Shown: positions 45,062-52,910, numbered from the stretch's first letter. The stretch is DNA of 53,866 nucleotides from Defluviitaleaceae bacterium (GCA_009788055.1 WQSG01000015.1:1-53866); one strand, 5' to 3'. Notes: generated by a model from the letters alone, not told the origin. Numbers and translations: made by a program.

Positions 45062-45348
45062 ATACTGTCGAGCGTTATGCTAATTTGATTACAAAAGAGT
45101 TATCACCATCCTCTATTGTGCTTTACGGCTCATACGCAAACGGAAACGCCCGCGAGGAAAGTGACATTGATGTTGCTGTTATTTTCGATGGCTTTTCCGG
45201 TGATTGGCGCAAAACATCCGCGCGTCTTTGGGGCTTAACCCGAGAAGTTAGTATTGATATCGAGCCTGTTTTGCTTGATACCACAGAAGATAAAAGCGGT
45301 TTTGTGAAACACGTTTTAATGACAGGGCAGATAATTTACCAAGCATAG
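45037..45348 (+). CDS. Minimal nucleotidyltransferase (MNT), HEPN partner
   Basis: 103 residues. The nucleotidyltransferase core is complete: VLYGSYANGNAREESDIDV gives G-S-x10-D-x-D, and a third acidic residue lies in VSIDIEPVLL. GGAGG stands seven bases before the ATG, inside the HEPN gene. It is the probable antitoxin that modifies HEPN with AMP. Confidence 0.88.
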   Translation: MLDKRTVVDTVERYANLITKELSPSSIVLYGSYANGNAREESDIDVAVIFDGFSGDWRKTSARLWGLTREVSIDIEPVLLDTTEDKSGFVKHVLMTGQIIYQA

Positions 45349-45390
45349 AAACTACCATGGAATTTAACCACACATAATTGGAGAGAAAAA

Positions 45391-45990
45391 ATGAAAAAGA
45401 CAATTTTGATTACAAACATGGAAAATAATTTCGGAAAAGCCTTGACGGCGGTTTTTGTACGGGAAGGCTACGAAGTTTTTTCGCCGCAGGATTTTGAAAA
45501 AATCGAGCGGCTGGATTACTTTGCGGAGACTTCGGATTTCCGCACGGATTTTGATGCCGACTTTGAGGTTTCCATGAGTGCGGACAGCGGCATATTTGAA
45601 AAGGCGTTTCACGAAAATGTGATTGCGCCCATGGAACGGTTGGAGAAATTTCTGCCGCTTCTGGAAGCGGGGGAGGGGAAGCGATTGTTTTATGTATCAA
45701 GCGCGGAAGCTTCCATTAACGAAACCCGCACAACGAATGGGTTTTCGTACAAGATGAGCAAAGCCGCGCTTCATCAGTTTTTGCAAATGTTGCGCAACGA
45801 ACTTGCGCCAAGCGGTTTTTCGTTTCGTGTTTTCGACCCGCTTGCGGGCGAGGTGGGAGTTGAAACAGCCGCCGAAAGCGCGTTTTTGTATATCACTCGC
45901 CGTCGCGGAACGGAAAACCACGACCCAAACCGCGACGACGAAACAAATCTTGTTTTACGTGATGCAAACGGGCGTCATCACGCTTGGTGA
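45391..45990 (+). CDS. Short-chain dehydrogenase-like protein
   Basis: 199 residues. It resembles SDR proteins: an initial strand ILITNMENNFGKAL where the nucleotide loop should be, VSSAEAS, and a YKMSKAAL motif with the catalytic Tyr-x3-Lys. The usual TGxxxGxG loop is altered (TNMENNFG) and the protein is about 50 residues short, with a charged tail (RRRGTENHDPNRDDE). Activity is doubtful; it could be a degenerate or specialised SDR. GGAGAG precedes the ATG. It overlaps the convergent folT gene by 13 bases. Confidence 0.65.
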   Translation: MKKTILITNMENNFGKALTAVFVREGYEVFSPQDFEKIERLDYFAETSDFRTDFDADFEVSMSADSGIFEKAFHENVIAPMERLEKFLPLLEAGEGKRLFYVSSAEASINETRTTNGFSYKMSKAALHQFLQMLRNELAPSGFSFRVFDPLAGEVGVETAAESAFLYITRRRGTENHDPNRDDETNLVLRDANGRHHAW

Positions 45991-46526
45991 ACGTTCGACC
46001 GCCCCGCCGACCCTGCGGCATGACTTCGTATGCGTGCGCCCATTGTTTTTTCGATAAGATTTAGCGTTACAAACTGAATTACAATCATGACGGAACTTTG
46101 CACAAGCCGCGTTGGCAACAGCGCGAAGAACGGATTATCCGTTATGATTGTAAGCCAAAATGTGTTCAACAAAAGGCCGATACCAAAACAATTTATCGCC
46201 GCCGCACACAAAATGCGAAACCAATGCCCCCGTGATTTATACAGGAACAAACCGAAAACCACGCCCACAAGTGCCGCCGAAAGCGTGAAGCCCGGAAAGG
46301 GCGCAGCCATTGGGGCAAACAGCGTAATCCCGATTATATCGGCAAGCGCGGCGGCCGCCGCCGCCCATATTGGCCCAAACATCATTGCGCACACGGCAAC
46401 CGGCAAAAATCCAAAGCCGATTCTCAGTATGGGCGTGTTAATCGAAAACACGCGGGTAAGTACCACGTCCATTGCAATCAGTAATGCAACGGTAACAATT
46501 TTTTGCGTTCTGCTAATTTCGCGCAT
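45978..46526 (-). CDS. folT: Folate ECF transporter S component FolT
   Basis: 182-residue membrane protein that binds folate and associates with the shared ECF ATPase module (not in the window). Six hydrophobic segments. The motif RIGFGFLPVAVCAMMFGPIW and the late LPTRLVQSSVMIVI fit FolT. The assignment is strengthened by a tetrahydrofolate riboswitch directly upstream. The ATG at 46526 is seven bases after GGAGG; longer frames run into the riboswitch. It overlaps the convergent SDR-like gene at its 3' end. Confidence 0.93.
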   Translation of the reverse strand: MREISRTQKIVTVALLIAMDVVLTRVFSINTPILRIGFGFLPVAVCAMMFGPIWAAAAAALADIIGITLFAPMAAPFPGFTLSAALVGVVFGLFLYKSRGHWFRILCAAAINCFGIGLLLNTFWLTIITDNPFFALLPTRLVQSSVMIVIQFVTLNLIEKTMGARIRSHAAGSAGRSNVHQA

Positions 46527-46589
46527 TAAAAAACCTCCACTCATGTGAAATTTCACCGCACACATAAACGGAAGTTTCCCCTTATGCAG

Positions 46590-46696
46590 ACAGCGGGATG
46601 CGGAATAAACACCGCCAAGACATTTATGTCCTGTTCGTCCAAACGGCAACTCCCCGTCCGTTCGGCACTTAACGCGTTTATTCCTACTCTATCCTA
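46590..46696 (-). ncRNA. Tetrahydrofolate (THF) riboswitch
   Basis: On the minus strand the aptamer reads GAGTAGG, then GAATAAAC, GCGTTAAGTG, CCGAACGG, ACGGGGAGTTG, CCGTTTGG, ACGAA, a CAGGACAT/ATGTCTTG hairpin, GCGGTG, TTTATTC and CGCATCC. All four stems of the THF-I class pair: GGAT/ATCC (P1), GGAATAAAC/GTTTATTCC, CCGAACGG/CCGTTTGG (one G-U), and the hairpin. It sits about 65 bases before folT. No T-run terminator follows, so translational control near the GGAGG site is likely. Confidence 0.93.
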
Positions 46697-46718
46697 TTTG
46701 AAAAGCATTGTAGCAAAG

Positions 46719-47243
46719 TTACATACCAAAGTCTACAAAAATTGCAAAAAGCCCGTACACGATAAGCGAAAGCCCCGAAACAACATGGCTAACCGCAGGC
46801 GAAACACGCTTTACGTGTTTGGTACGCGCCAATCCAAACGACAGCGCAGAGTATACGAAATGCGCAAGCGCAACCGTTACGGGGATAACAAAACCCGAAT
46901 ACGGCAGAAAAATAAACGTGATGCCCATTGTGATAAGCATTGCTTCAAGGCTCATGATAAAGCCCACAAGAACAATTGTTTTAATGTAGGCAAAAACAAA
47001 ATACTGCAAGATAGTCCACAGCCCCAACGCGATAAACGCGAACCCCACAATCAAATCAGGGTCAAACGGTATGGATTCGTAAATCTGCCCCGCAAGCAAA
47101 AATCCAAAAATGCACAGCACAAACAGAAATGCATTTATCGCCGCAAGATGCGCGAAGGTGCATTTTTTTTGCAACCCCAGCGAAATTCCAATAAAAAACG
47201 CGTCAATTGAAACAACCAGACCCGACAAAATTGGCATAAACAT
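46719..47243 (-). CDS. MntP-like manganese efflux pump (DUF204)
   Basis: 174 residues, six hydrophobic helices, duplicated LysE-type fold. The paired motifs SIDAFFIGISLG in the first half and SLEAMLITMGITF in the second carry the intramembrane acidic residues typical of MntP. Expected to export Mn2+. The start is ATG 47243, about six bases after GGGGGGA; long upstream in-frame sequence is not coding. That ribosome site lies in an 11-bp long-range inverted repeat, so translation may be controlled by RNA structure. Divergent from the response regulator gene. Confidence 0.85.
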   Translation of the reverse strand: MFMPILSGLVVSIDAFFIGISLGLQKKCTFAHLAAINAFLFVLCIFGFLLAGQIYESIPFDPDLIVGFAFIALGLWTILQYFVFAYIKTIVLVGFIMSLEAMLITMGITFIFLPYSGFVIPVTVALAHFVYSALSFGLARTKHVKRVSPAVSHVVSGLSLIVYGLFAIFVDFGM

Positions 47244-47246
47244 GAA

Positions 47247-47327
47247 AAATCCCCCCGCAAGGAAAATGTATTCATGTCTAACATATGCCAAGCCGTTCGG
47301 AAATGTTACAGGCTTTCGGGGGGATTT
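47247..47327 (-). promoter_or_regulatory. Structured leader of the MntP-like gene
   Basis: AAATCCCCCCG (47247-47257 on plus) and CGGGGGGATTT (47317-47327) are perfect complements separated by 59 bases. In the mRNA the near arm is the Shine-Dalgarno stretch of the gene, which would be hidden by pairing. A second stem (AAGCC/GGCTT) lies inside. It does not match the yybP-ykoY manganese riboswitch as I know it. Candidate cis-regulatory RNA. Confidence 0.6.
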
Positions 47328-47345
47328 AGCGCATTTAAAATTTAA

Positions 47346-47375
47346 TTGCCGTAATCTGCCCGCGTAATGTATACT
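47346..47375 (+). promoter_or_regulatory. Promoter of the response regulator-dgt-mtnN run
   Basis: TTGCCG and TATACT with an 18-base spacer, 24 bases before the ATG at 47399. Confidence 0.5.
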
Positions 47376-47398
47376 AATCCACAGGACAGGTGATGCAG

Positions 47399-48073
47399 AT
47401 GGCAAAAATTCTTGTTGTTGATGATGATAAGCATATTGCGGAATTGATTTCGCTTTACCTGCGCAAGGAAGGTTTTGAAACCAAAGAGGTGTACAACGGG
47501 CGCGATGCTGTGGAGGTTTTTCCGCAGTACGCGCCATTTTTGGTGCTTCTGGACTTGATGTTGCCGGGCATGGACGGGTATCAGGTTTGCAGAGAAATTA
47601 GGCGGGTAAGTTCTGTTCCTGTAATCATGCTTTCTGCGAAGGGCGAGACTTTTGATAAAGTGCTTGGGTTGGAGCTTGGCGCGGATGACTATATCGTGAA
47701 GCCGTTTGAACCCAAAGAACTTATCGCCCGCGTAAAAGCCGTTTTGCGCCGCTATGAGAACAAGCCATCGGAAACTCCGCGTGCGGTGGTTCTTCCAAAT
47801 CTATCTGTTGATGCGGAAAAACTTACCGTAATTTATCACGGCGAAAAATTGGAGCTTCCGCCTAAAGAATTTGAACTGCTGTACTTTCTTGCCAGCCACC
47901 CCGGGATGCCTTTCACCCGCGACAGGCTTTTAACCGAGTGCTGGGGCTACGAATACGCGGGCGACACGCGCACCGTAGATGTTCACGTAAAACGTCTGCG
48001 GGAAAAAATGCGCAAAACCGATTCTTGGGCGATAAAAACCGTTTGGGGAACGGGGTATAAATTTGAGGTGTAA
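47399..48073 (+). CDS. OmpR/PhoB-family response regulator
   Basis: 224 residues. Receiver domain (KILVVDDDKHI, LLDLMLPGMDGYQ with the phospho-aspartate, and the lysine in DDYIVKPFEP) followed by a winged-helix DNA-binding domain (LPPKEFELLYFLASHPG, DVHVKRLREKM, VWGTGYKFEV). No cognate histidine kinase is adjacent. The ATG at 47399 has AGG eight bases upstream; GTG 47390 and ATG 47393 are also possible. dgt starts six bases after its stop, with the dgt ribosome site inside this gene's last codons. Confidence 0.95.
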   Translation: MAKILVVDDDKHIAELISLYLRKEGFETKEVYNGRDAVEVFPQYAPFLVLLDLMLPGMDGYQVCREIRRVSSVPVIMLSAKGETFDKVLGLELGADDYIVKPFEPKELIARVKAVLRRYENKPSETPRAVVLPNLSVDAEKLTVIYHGEKLELPPKEFELLYFLASHPGMPFTRDRLLTECWGYEYAGDTRTVDVHVKRLREKMRKTDSWAIKTVWGTGYKFEV

Positions 48074-48078
48074 ATGAG

Positions 48079-49065
48079 ATGAATATACGAGAACAACGCG
48101 AAAAACTGGAACGGAAAACACTAAGCCCGACGGCCGCAAAAAGTGCGGAAACCAAAGGGCGAAAAGTGGCGTGTGAAAAATGCGATATCCGCACGGAATT
48201 CCAAAAGGACAGAGACAGAATAACGCATTGCAAGGCGTTTAGGCGGCTTATGCACAAGACACAGGTATTTATTTCGCCTGAGCGCGACCACTACCGAACG
48301 CGCTTAACGCATACGCTGGAAGTTGCGCAAATTTCGCGCACGGCGGCGCGGGCGTTGGGGCTTAACGAGGACTTAACCGAAGCAATCGCACTGGGGCATG
48401 ACCTTGGGCACACGCCCTTTGGGCACACGGGCGAAGATGCATTAAACGGGCTGATTGACGGCGGATTTAGGCATAACGAGCAAAGCGTACGAGTTGTGGA
48501 AACGCTGGAAAATCTAAATCTTACCCACGAAGTAATCGACGGAATTATGAATCATCGCACAACCTGCAAACCGTCCACGCAGGAGGGGCGCATTGTTCAG
48601 CTTTGCGACAAGATTGCGTACATGAACCACGACGTTGACGACGCGATTCGTGCAAAAATCTTGGAGCAAAACGAATTGCCGAAATCGGTTCTGGAAATGT
48701 TCGGCGCAACCCCCGCAAAACGCATAGATTTTCTTGTGCGCAACCTTGTGCAGAACAGCTTGGAATGCGGCGAAATAGGGCTTTCGGCAAGCGCGGCGGC
48801 AACGCTGAAAGAGTTTCGCACATTTATGTTCGAGCGGGTTTACGCAAACCAGTTACATTCTAAAGAGCGCGGCAAAATCAAAACCATGTTGCGCCTTATG
48901 TACGAACACTACTTGCAACATCCGCAAAAACTGCCGCCCGAAAGTTTGGCGCGTTTCGACGAAAACCCGCAAAGCGCGATTGCAGACCACATCGCAGGAA
49001 TGACAGACCGTTTTGCACAAAAGCGATTCACAGAATTTTTTATGCCATCGGCATGGGAGGTATAA
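48079..49065 (+). CDS. dgt: Deoxyguanosinetriphosphate triphosphohydrolase-like
   Basis: HD-domain phosphohydrolase, 328 residues, releasing tripolyphosphate from dNTPs and so adjusting nucleotide pools. The HD motif is complete: RLTHTLEVAQ (first His) and GHDLGHTPFGHTGE (His-Asp), with the later MNHDVDDAIR supplying the distal aspartate. The TGEDAL region is typical. Coupled to the response regulator on its left; mtnN begins one base after its stop. Confidence 0.93.
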   Translation: MNIREQREKLERKTLSPTAAKSAETKGRKVACEKCDIRTEFQKDRDRITHCKAFRRLMHKTQVFISPERDHYRTRLTHTLEVAQISRTAARALGLNEDLTEAIALGHDLGHTPFGHTGEDALNGLIDGGFRHNEQSVRVVETLENLNLTHEVIDGIMNHRTTCKPSTQEGRIVQLCDKIAYMNHDVDDAIRAKILEQNELPKSVLEMFGATPAKRIDFLVRNLVQNSLECGEIGLSASAAATLKEFRTFMFERVYANQLHSKERGKIKTMLRLMYEHYLQHPQKLPPESLARFDENPQSAIADHIAGMTDRFAQKRFTEFFMPSAWEV

Positions 49066-49066
49066 C

Positions 49067-49750
49067 ATGATTGGAATTATCGGAGCAATGGCAATCGAAG
49101 TGGAAGCCTTAATTGAAAAACTGGACGAAAAAAGCACCGCAGAATTCAGCGGAATTACTTATGTAACAGGGAAATTCGGCGGCACAAGCGTTGTTGTCGC
49201 ACAGTGCGGAATGGGCAAAGTAAACGCCGCCGTTTGCGCCCAAACCATGATTTTAAAATACGCGCCAAAAGTTATAATCAACACGGGGGTTGCGGGTTCT
49301 GTTTGCGGCTCGGCGAAAATCGGCGACATCGTTATCGGCGAAAAAGCCGTGCAACACGACCTGGATTTAACCCCCCTCGGATTGGAACGCGGCTTCATTT
49401 CCGAACTGGAAACCGTTTTTCTGCCTTGCACACCGGACGTTGTAAAACGCCTGGAATCTGCCGCCGCAAAATTTGGCAGCTACCGCACAGAAACTATCGC
49501 AACCGGCGACCAATTCATAAGCTGCGCCCAAACCAAAACCGCAATCTCAAACACCTTCGGCGCAACTGCCTGCGAAATGGAGGGCGCAAGCATCGCCCAC
49601 GTTTGCACCCTGAACGCCACACCATTCGGCATTGTCCGCACCATCTCCGACAACGCCGACGATGACTCCTCCTTTGATTTCAACGAATTTATGAAAGAGG
49701 CCGCAAAGAAGTCTGTGCGGATTATTTTTGAGTATTTGGAAAAGAATTAA
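49067..49750 (+). CDS. mtnN: 5'-methylthioadenosine/S-adenosylhomocysteine nucleosidase
   Basis: Cleaves adenine from MTA and SAH, recycling by-products of polyamine synthesis and methylation. 227 residues. Family features: IGIIGAMAIEVEALIEKL with the catalytic glutamate, VINTGVAGS, EMEGASIAHVC and the proton-donor aspartate in ISDNADDD. The ATG at 49067 follows GGGAGG. The substrate link with speD at 33789 is plausible but the genes are far apart. It ends at repeat copy 3. Confidence 0.96.
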   Translation: MIGIIGAMAIEVEALIEKLDEKSTAEFSGITYVTGKFGGTSVVVAQCGMGKVNAAVCAQTMILKYAPKVIINTGVAGSVCGSAKIGDIVIGEKAVQHDLDLTPLGLERGFISELETVFLPCTPDVVKRLESAAAKFGSYRTETIATGDQFISCAQTKTAISNTFGATACEMEGASIAHVCTLNATPFGIVRTISDNADDDSSFDFNEFMKEAAKKSVRIIFEYLEKN

Positions 49751-49752
49751 AA

Positions 49753-49949
49753 CCTTGGGGCCCTGCCCCAAACCCCGGAAACTTTTGAAAAAGTTTCATC
49801 AAAACTTTAACTCAAAACCGCGCATACGCGCGGTTTTGGGGAATACGACACAGTTTATCGCTAGTCCATGTTAAAGTTTTTTGCCCCGCTTTTTTTCAAA
49901 AAAGCGGGTGGGGTGCGGGGCGAAGCCCCGCGGTCTTTCTCTCGGTCTT
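49753..49949 (+). repeat. Convergent-junction mosaic repeat, copy 3
   Basis: From the left: TTGGGGCCCTGCCCC hairpin, the CCGGAAACTTTTGAAAAAG arm continuing to ATCAAAACTTTAA, the terminator hairpin, the conserved TTTATCGCTAGTCCATG box, a CCCGC/GCGGG stem around an A/T loop, and a GGGGCGAAGCCCC hairpin ending GGTCTT (repeated at 49944-49949). The arm and box match copy 1 read in reverse, and the box matches copy 2 with one change. Its right part is translated as the C-terminus of the activase. Confidence 0.85.
49813..49838. terminator. Bidirectional terminator hairpin in repeat copy 3
   Basis: CAAAACCGCGC and GCGCGGTTTTG form an 11-bp stem with an ATAC loop, between mtnN and the activase. The T-runs are four bases on each side, weaker than in the other two copies. 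Confidence 0.7.
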
Positions 49950-52881
49950 CATTCTTCATGACCGCTTCCAAACTCCGCAACCGAATTTTTGCGGCGGCTA
50001 GGTTTTTTATTTCGTCTATTTTTATTTGGGTGTAGAGTTTGTTGTGGTGTTTGAGTAGTTCGCTTACCTCGTCGGCCGTGATTGCATCAATGCCGCAACC
50101 GAAAGAGACGAGTTGTACCATTTCGGCGTTGGGGGTCTGGGTGACGAATTTTGCGGCGTTGTATAGGCGGGCGTGGTATGTCCATTGGTTTAGAACGCCC
50201 AGGGTTTGCTTTTGTATTAGGGGGCTTACGGCGTCTTCGGTGATTACAACGAAGCCCATGGAGCATAAGAGTTTGTCTATGCCGTGGTTGATTTCGGGGT
50301 CTATGTGGTAGGGGCGGCAACCCAGCACGATTATGGGAAGTGCGTGTTTTTGCGCGTATTCAAGAGCGTGGCGACCCTGTTCCGTTACGTGGTTGGTGTA
50401 TGCGTCGTAGGCTTCGTATGCGCGTTCGGCGGCGGTTTGGATTTCCTTTTTTTGCAGGTCTGGAAGGAGGGGTTTCAGTTCGTCAAAAAGGCGTGCGGAT
50501 AGTTTCTTTTTGTTCTGAAATCCTACGTGAAGCTTGATGAAGTCTACCTGTTTGGGAATGGAGATGTTGGCTGTTAAGACTTCGGGGTAGTAGGCGACGA
50601 CGGGGCAGTTGTAGCAGTTGTCGGAAATATTTTCGTCAATGTTATATGTCATGCAGGGGTAGAAAATTGCGTCAACTTCCTTTTCTAGGAGGGATTCTAC
50701 GTGGCCGTGGGCAAGTTTTGCGGGGTAACAAATAGTGTCGGAAGCAACGGTTGCTTGCCCGCGCATATACAATTCCCGCGTAGACGGCTCGCTTAAAACA
50801 ACGTCACAGCCAAGGCTTGAGAAAAACGTAGACCAAAACGGTATAGTTTCGTACATATTCATCACAAGCGGCAGGCCTATTTTTTTGCGCCCCGTGCCGT
50901 ATGTAGGGTAATTCAAAATAAAATCGTACTTGAATGAAACGAGGTTTGGGTTTGCAGAATTTTTACTGCCGCCCGTGCCGCGTTCGCACTTGTTGCCCGA
51001 AATAAAATGCCCGCCGTTTGCGAAGGTGTTAATCGTCAAACAGCACTTGTTTGTGCAAGCGTTGCAGGTTGTCGTTTTGGATTCGTGGGAGAAAAAGTCG
51101 ATTTGTTCCAGCGAAATAAGATTGGATTTGCGTAACGACGCGGCGTGTTCTTTCGCGTACAAAGCCGCGCCGAACGCGCCCATTAGCCCCGCTATTGGCA
51201 AACGGATTACATCGCGGCCAAGTTCCGTCTCGAAACAGCGCAGAACCGCGTCATTCAAAAATGTGCCGCCTTGCACAACTATATTCTGCCCAAGTTCGTC
51301 CGCGCTTCTTGCACGAATTACCTTGTACAGCGCGTTTTTTACGACACTCATTGCAAGCCCTGCGGAGATATCTTCAATTGTCGCGCCGTCTTTCTGCGCT
51401 TGCTTGAACGACGAATTCATGAAGACGGTGCAACGCGAGCCAAGGTCTACGGGATTTTTTGCGCGCATTGCAAGGGCGGCAAATTCCGAAACGGAATAGC
51501 CCAGCGTTGTGGCAAATGTTTCCACAAACGAGCCGCACCCCGAAGAACAAGCTTCATTTAATACAACGGAATCCACAACGCCGTCTTTTATGTGAAAGCA
51601 CTTTATGTCTTGTCCGCCTATGTCCAAAATGAAATCTACGTTGCGGTTAAAATGACGCGCCGCGGCGTAATGCGCAATCGTTTCCACCACGCCGAAATCC
51701 AGCCCGAATGCGGCTTTGATTAAGTCTTCGCCGTAGCCCGTAACCGTTCCCGCCGCGATTTCTACACGAGAACTGCAAAGGCGTAAAATTTTCGCAAGTT
51801 GCTTTTGGATAACGGGCAACGGATTGCCGCCGTTGGACGAATAATGCTTGTACAACACAGAGCCGTCCTCCGCGATTAAAATTACCTTTGTGGTGGTAGA
51901 ACCCGCGTCAATGCCCAAGTACGCCTTGCCCGAATAATACGCAAGTTCCGTTTCCGCCACAGAAACCGAACCGTGGCGGTGGGCGAAATTTTCAAAATCC
52001 TGCGAGGTTTCAAACAGCGGTTGTCCGCGCAAAACAGACGCGCTTGCTTCCGTGCTGTTGGAAAGGCTGTCGCAGAGCGCGTTAAACGTAACGGCTTTAT
52101 TGTCGGGCAGTTTTGCCGCGTTGAAGGCACTTCCCAGTGCCATAAAATACGGCCCCAGTTCGGGAAACGCGGCGTTTTGCGGTGTTAGTCCCAGAGTTTC
52201 AATAAAGCGATTTTGCAAGCCCTTAAAAAACGAAAGCGGCCCGCCAAGAAAAAGCACGTTGCCCGTAATAGGGCGGCCTTGCGCCAGCCCGCCTATCGTC
52301 TGGTCAACAACCGCTTGAAAAATACTTGCCGCAATATCCTCTTTCTTCGCGCCTTGATTTAACAGGGATTGGATATCGCTTTTCGCAAAAACCCCGCAAC
52401 GTGACGCAATCGGGTAAATTTGTGTGAAATTTTCGTACAGCGTGTCAAGGTCGTCTACGTCCACATTCATTAGAGTTGCCATTTGGTCGATAAACGCGCC
52501 CGTTCCGCCCGCGCAAGAACCGTTCATGCGTTCTTCCAACGTGCCGCGCAGAAAGATAATTTTCGCGTCTTCGCCGCCAAGTTCGATTACAACATCCGTT
52601 TCGGGCAGTTCTTTATTAACCGCGCCCGCCGCCGCAAAAACTTCCTGCACAAAATTAAGCCCGGCATTGTGCGCAACGCCGAGCCCCGCAGAACCCGTAA
52701 CGCTCACTTTTAATTTGTGACCGTCCAAAATCTGCCTTAATGAAGCAATATGTTCTGCCGTCACCTCACGCACACGCGAAAGGTGACGCTGATATGATTT
52801 TTCAATAATATTTCCGTCGCCGTCCAAAACAACCGTTTTAAGCGTGGTAGAACCCACGTCAATTCCGACAGAGTAGCTCAT
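49861..52881 (-). CDS. 2-hydroxyacyl-CoA dehydratase activase-like protein (BcrAD/BadFG + DUF2229)
   Basis: 1006 residues. Two ASKHA ATPase domains lie in tandem: domain 1 (about 4-260, GIDVGSTTLKTVVLDGDG, NGSCAGGTGAF, SRCGVFAKSD) and domain 2 (about 322-580, GIDAGSTTTKVILI, ACSSGCGSFVETFA, GSRCTVFMNSS). Each has the cysteines that hold a bridging [4Fe-4S] cluster in activases. A Cys-rich segment (CNACTNKCC, about 610) and a DUF2229 region (about 650-960) follow. ATP-driven low-potential electron transfer to a radical dehydratase is the family role; no dehydratase subunits are in the window. The last 28-29 residues come from repeat copy 3, and many family members are longer, so the gene may be 3'-truncated (inference). 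ATG with an AGGA site. Confidence 0.9.
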   Translation of the reverse strand: MSYSVGIDVGSTTLKTVVLDGDGNIIEKSYQRHLSRVREVTAEHIASLRQILDGHKLKVSVTGSAGLGVAHNAGLNFVQEVFAAAGAVNKELPETDVVIELGGEDAKIIFLRGTLEERMNGSCAGGTGAFIDQMATLMNVDVDDLDTLYENFTQIYPIASRCGVFAKSDIQSLLNQGAKKEDIAASIFQAVVDQTIGGLAQGRPITGNVLFLGGPLSFFKGLQNRFIETLGLTPQNAAFPELGPYFMALGSAFNAAKLPDNKAVTFNALCDSLSNSTEASASVLRGQPLFETSQDFENFAHRHGSVSVAETELAYYSGKAYLGIDAGSTTTKVILIAEDGSVLYKHYSSNGGNPLPVIQKQLAKILRLCSSRVEIAAGTVTGYGEDLIKAAFGLDFGVVETIAHYAAARHFNRNVDFILDIGGQDIKCFHIKDGVVDSVVLNEACSSGCGSFVETFATTLGYSVSEFAALAMRAKNPVDLGSRCTVFMNSSFKQAQKDGATIEDISAGLAMSVVKNALYKVIRARSADELGQNIVVQGGTFLNDAVLRCFETELGRDVIRLPIAGLMGAFGAALYAKEHAASLRKSNLISLEQIDFFSHESKTTTCNACTNKCCLTINTFANGGHFISGNKCERGTGGSKNSANPNLVSFKYDFILNYPTYGTGRKKIGLPLVMNMYETIPFWSTFFSSLGCDVVLSEPSTRELYMRGQATVASDTICYPAKLAHGHVESLLEKEVDAIFYPCMTYNIDENISDNCYNCPVVAYYPEVLTANISIPKQVDFIKLHVGFQNKKKLSARLFDELKPLLPDLQKKEIQTAAERAYEAYDAYTNHVTEQGRHALEYAQKHALPIIVLGCRPYHIDPEINHGIDKLLCSMGFVVITEDAVSPLIQKQTLGVLNQWTYHARLYNAAKFVTQTPNAEMVQLVSFGCGIDAITADEVSELLKHHNKLYTQIKIDEIKNLAAAKIRLRSLEAVMKNEDREKDRGASPRTPPAFLKKSGAKNFNMD

Positions 52882-52910
52882 CGCAACCGTCCTTCGACCG
52901 AGATATTCAT

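Noticed and set aside
46527..46649. N-terminal extension of folT
   Set aside because: It would be translated from the riboswitch; GGAGG and the first membrane helix fix the start at 46526.
47247..47327. Known yybP-ykoY manganese riboswitch upstream of the MntP-like gene
   Set aside because: The characteristic loops of that class could not be found by eye; kept only as a generic structured leader.
47244..47537. N-terminal extension of the MntP-like protein
   Set aside because: It overlaps the divergent response regulator and its promoter; a ribosome site and the first helix fix the start at 47243.
27640..49949. Repeat copies as an insertion sequence
   Set aside because: No transposase frame is present in or near any copy; they are short, mosaic and non-coding apart from the borrowed C-terminus.
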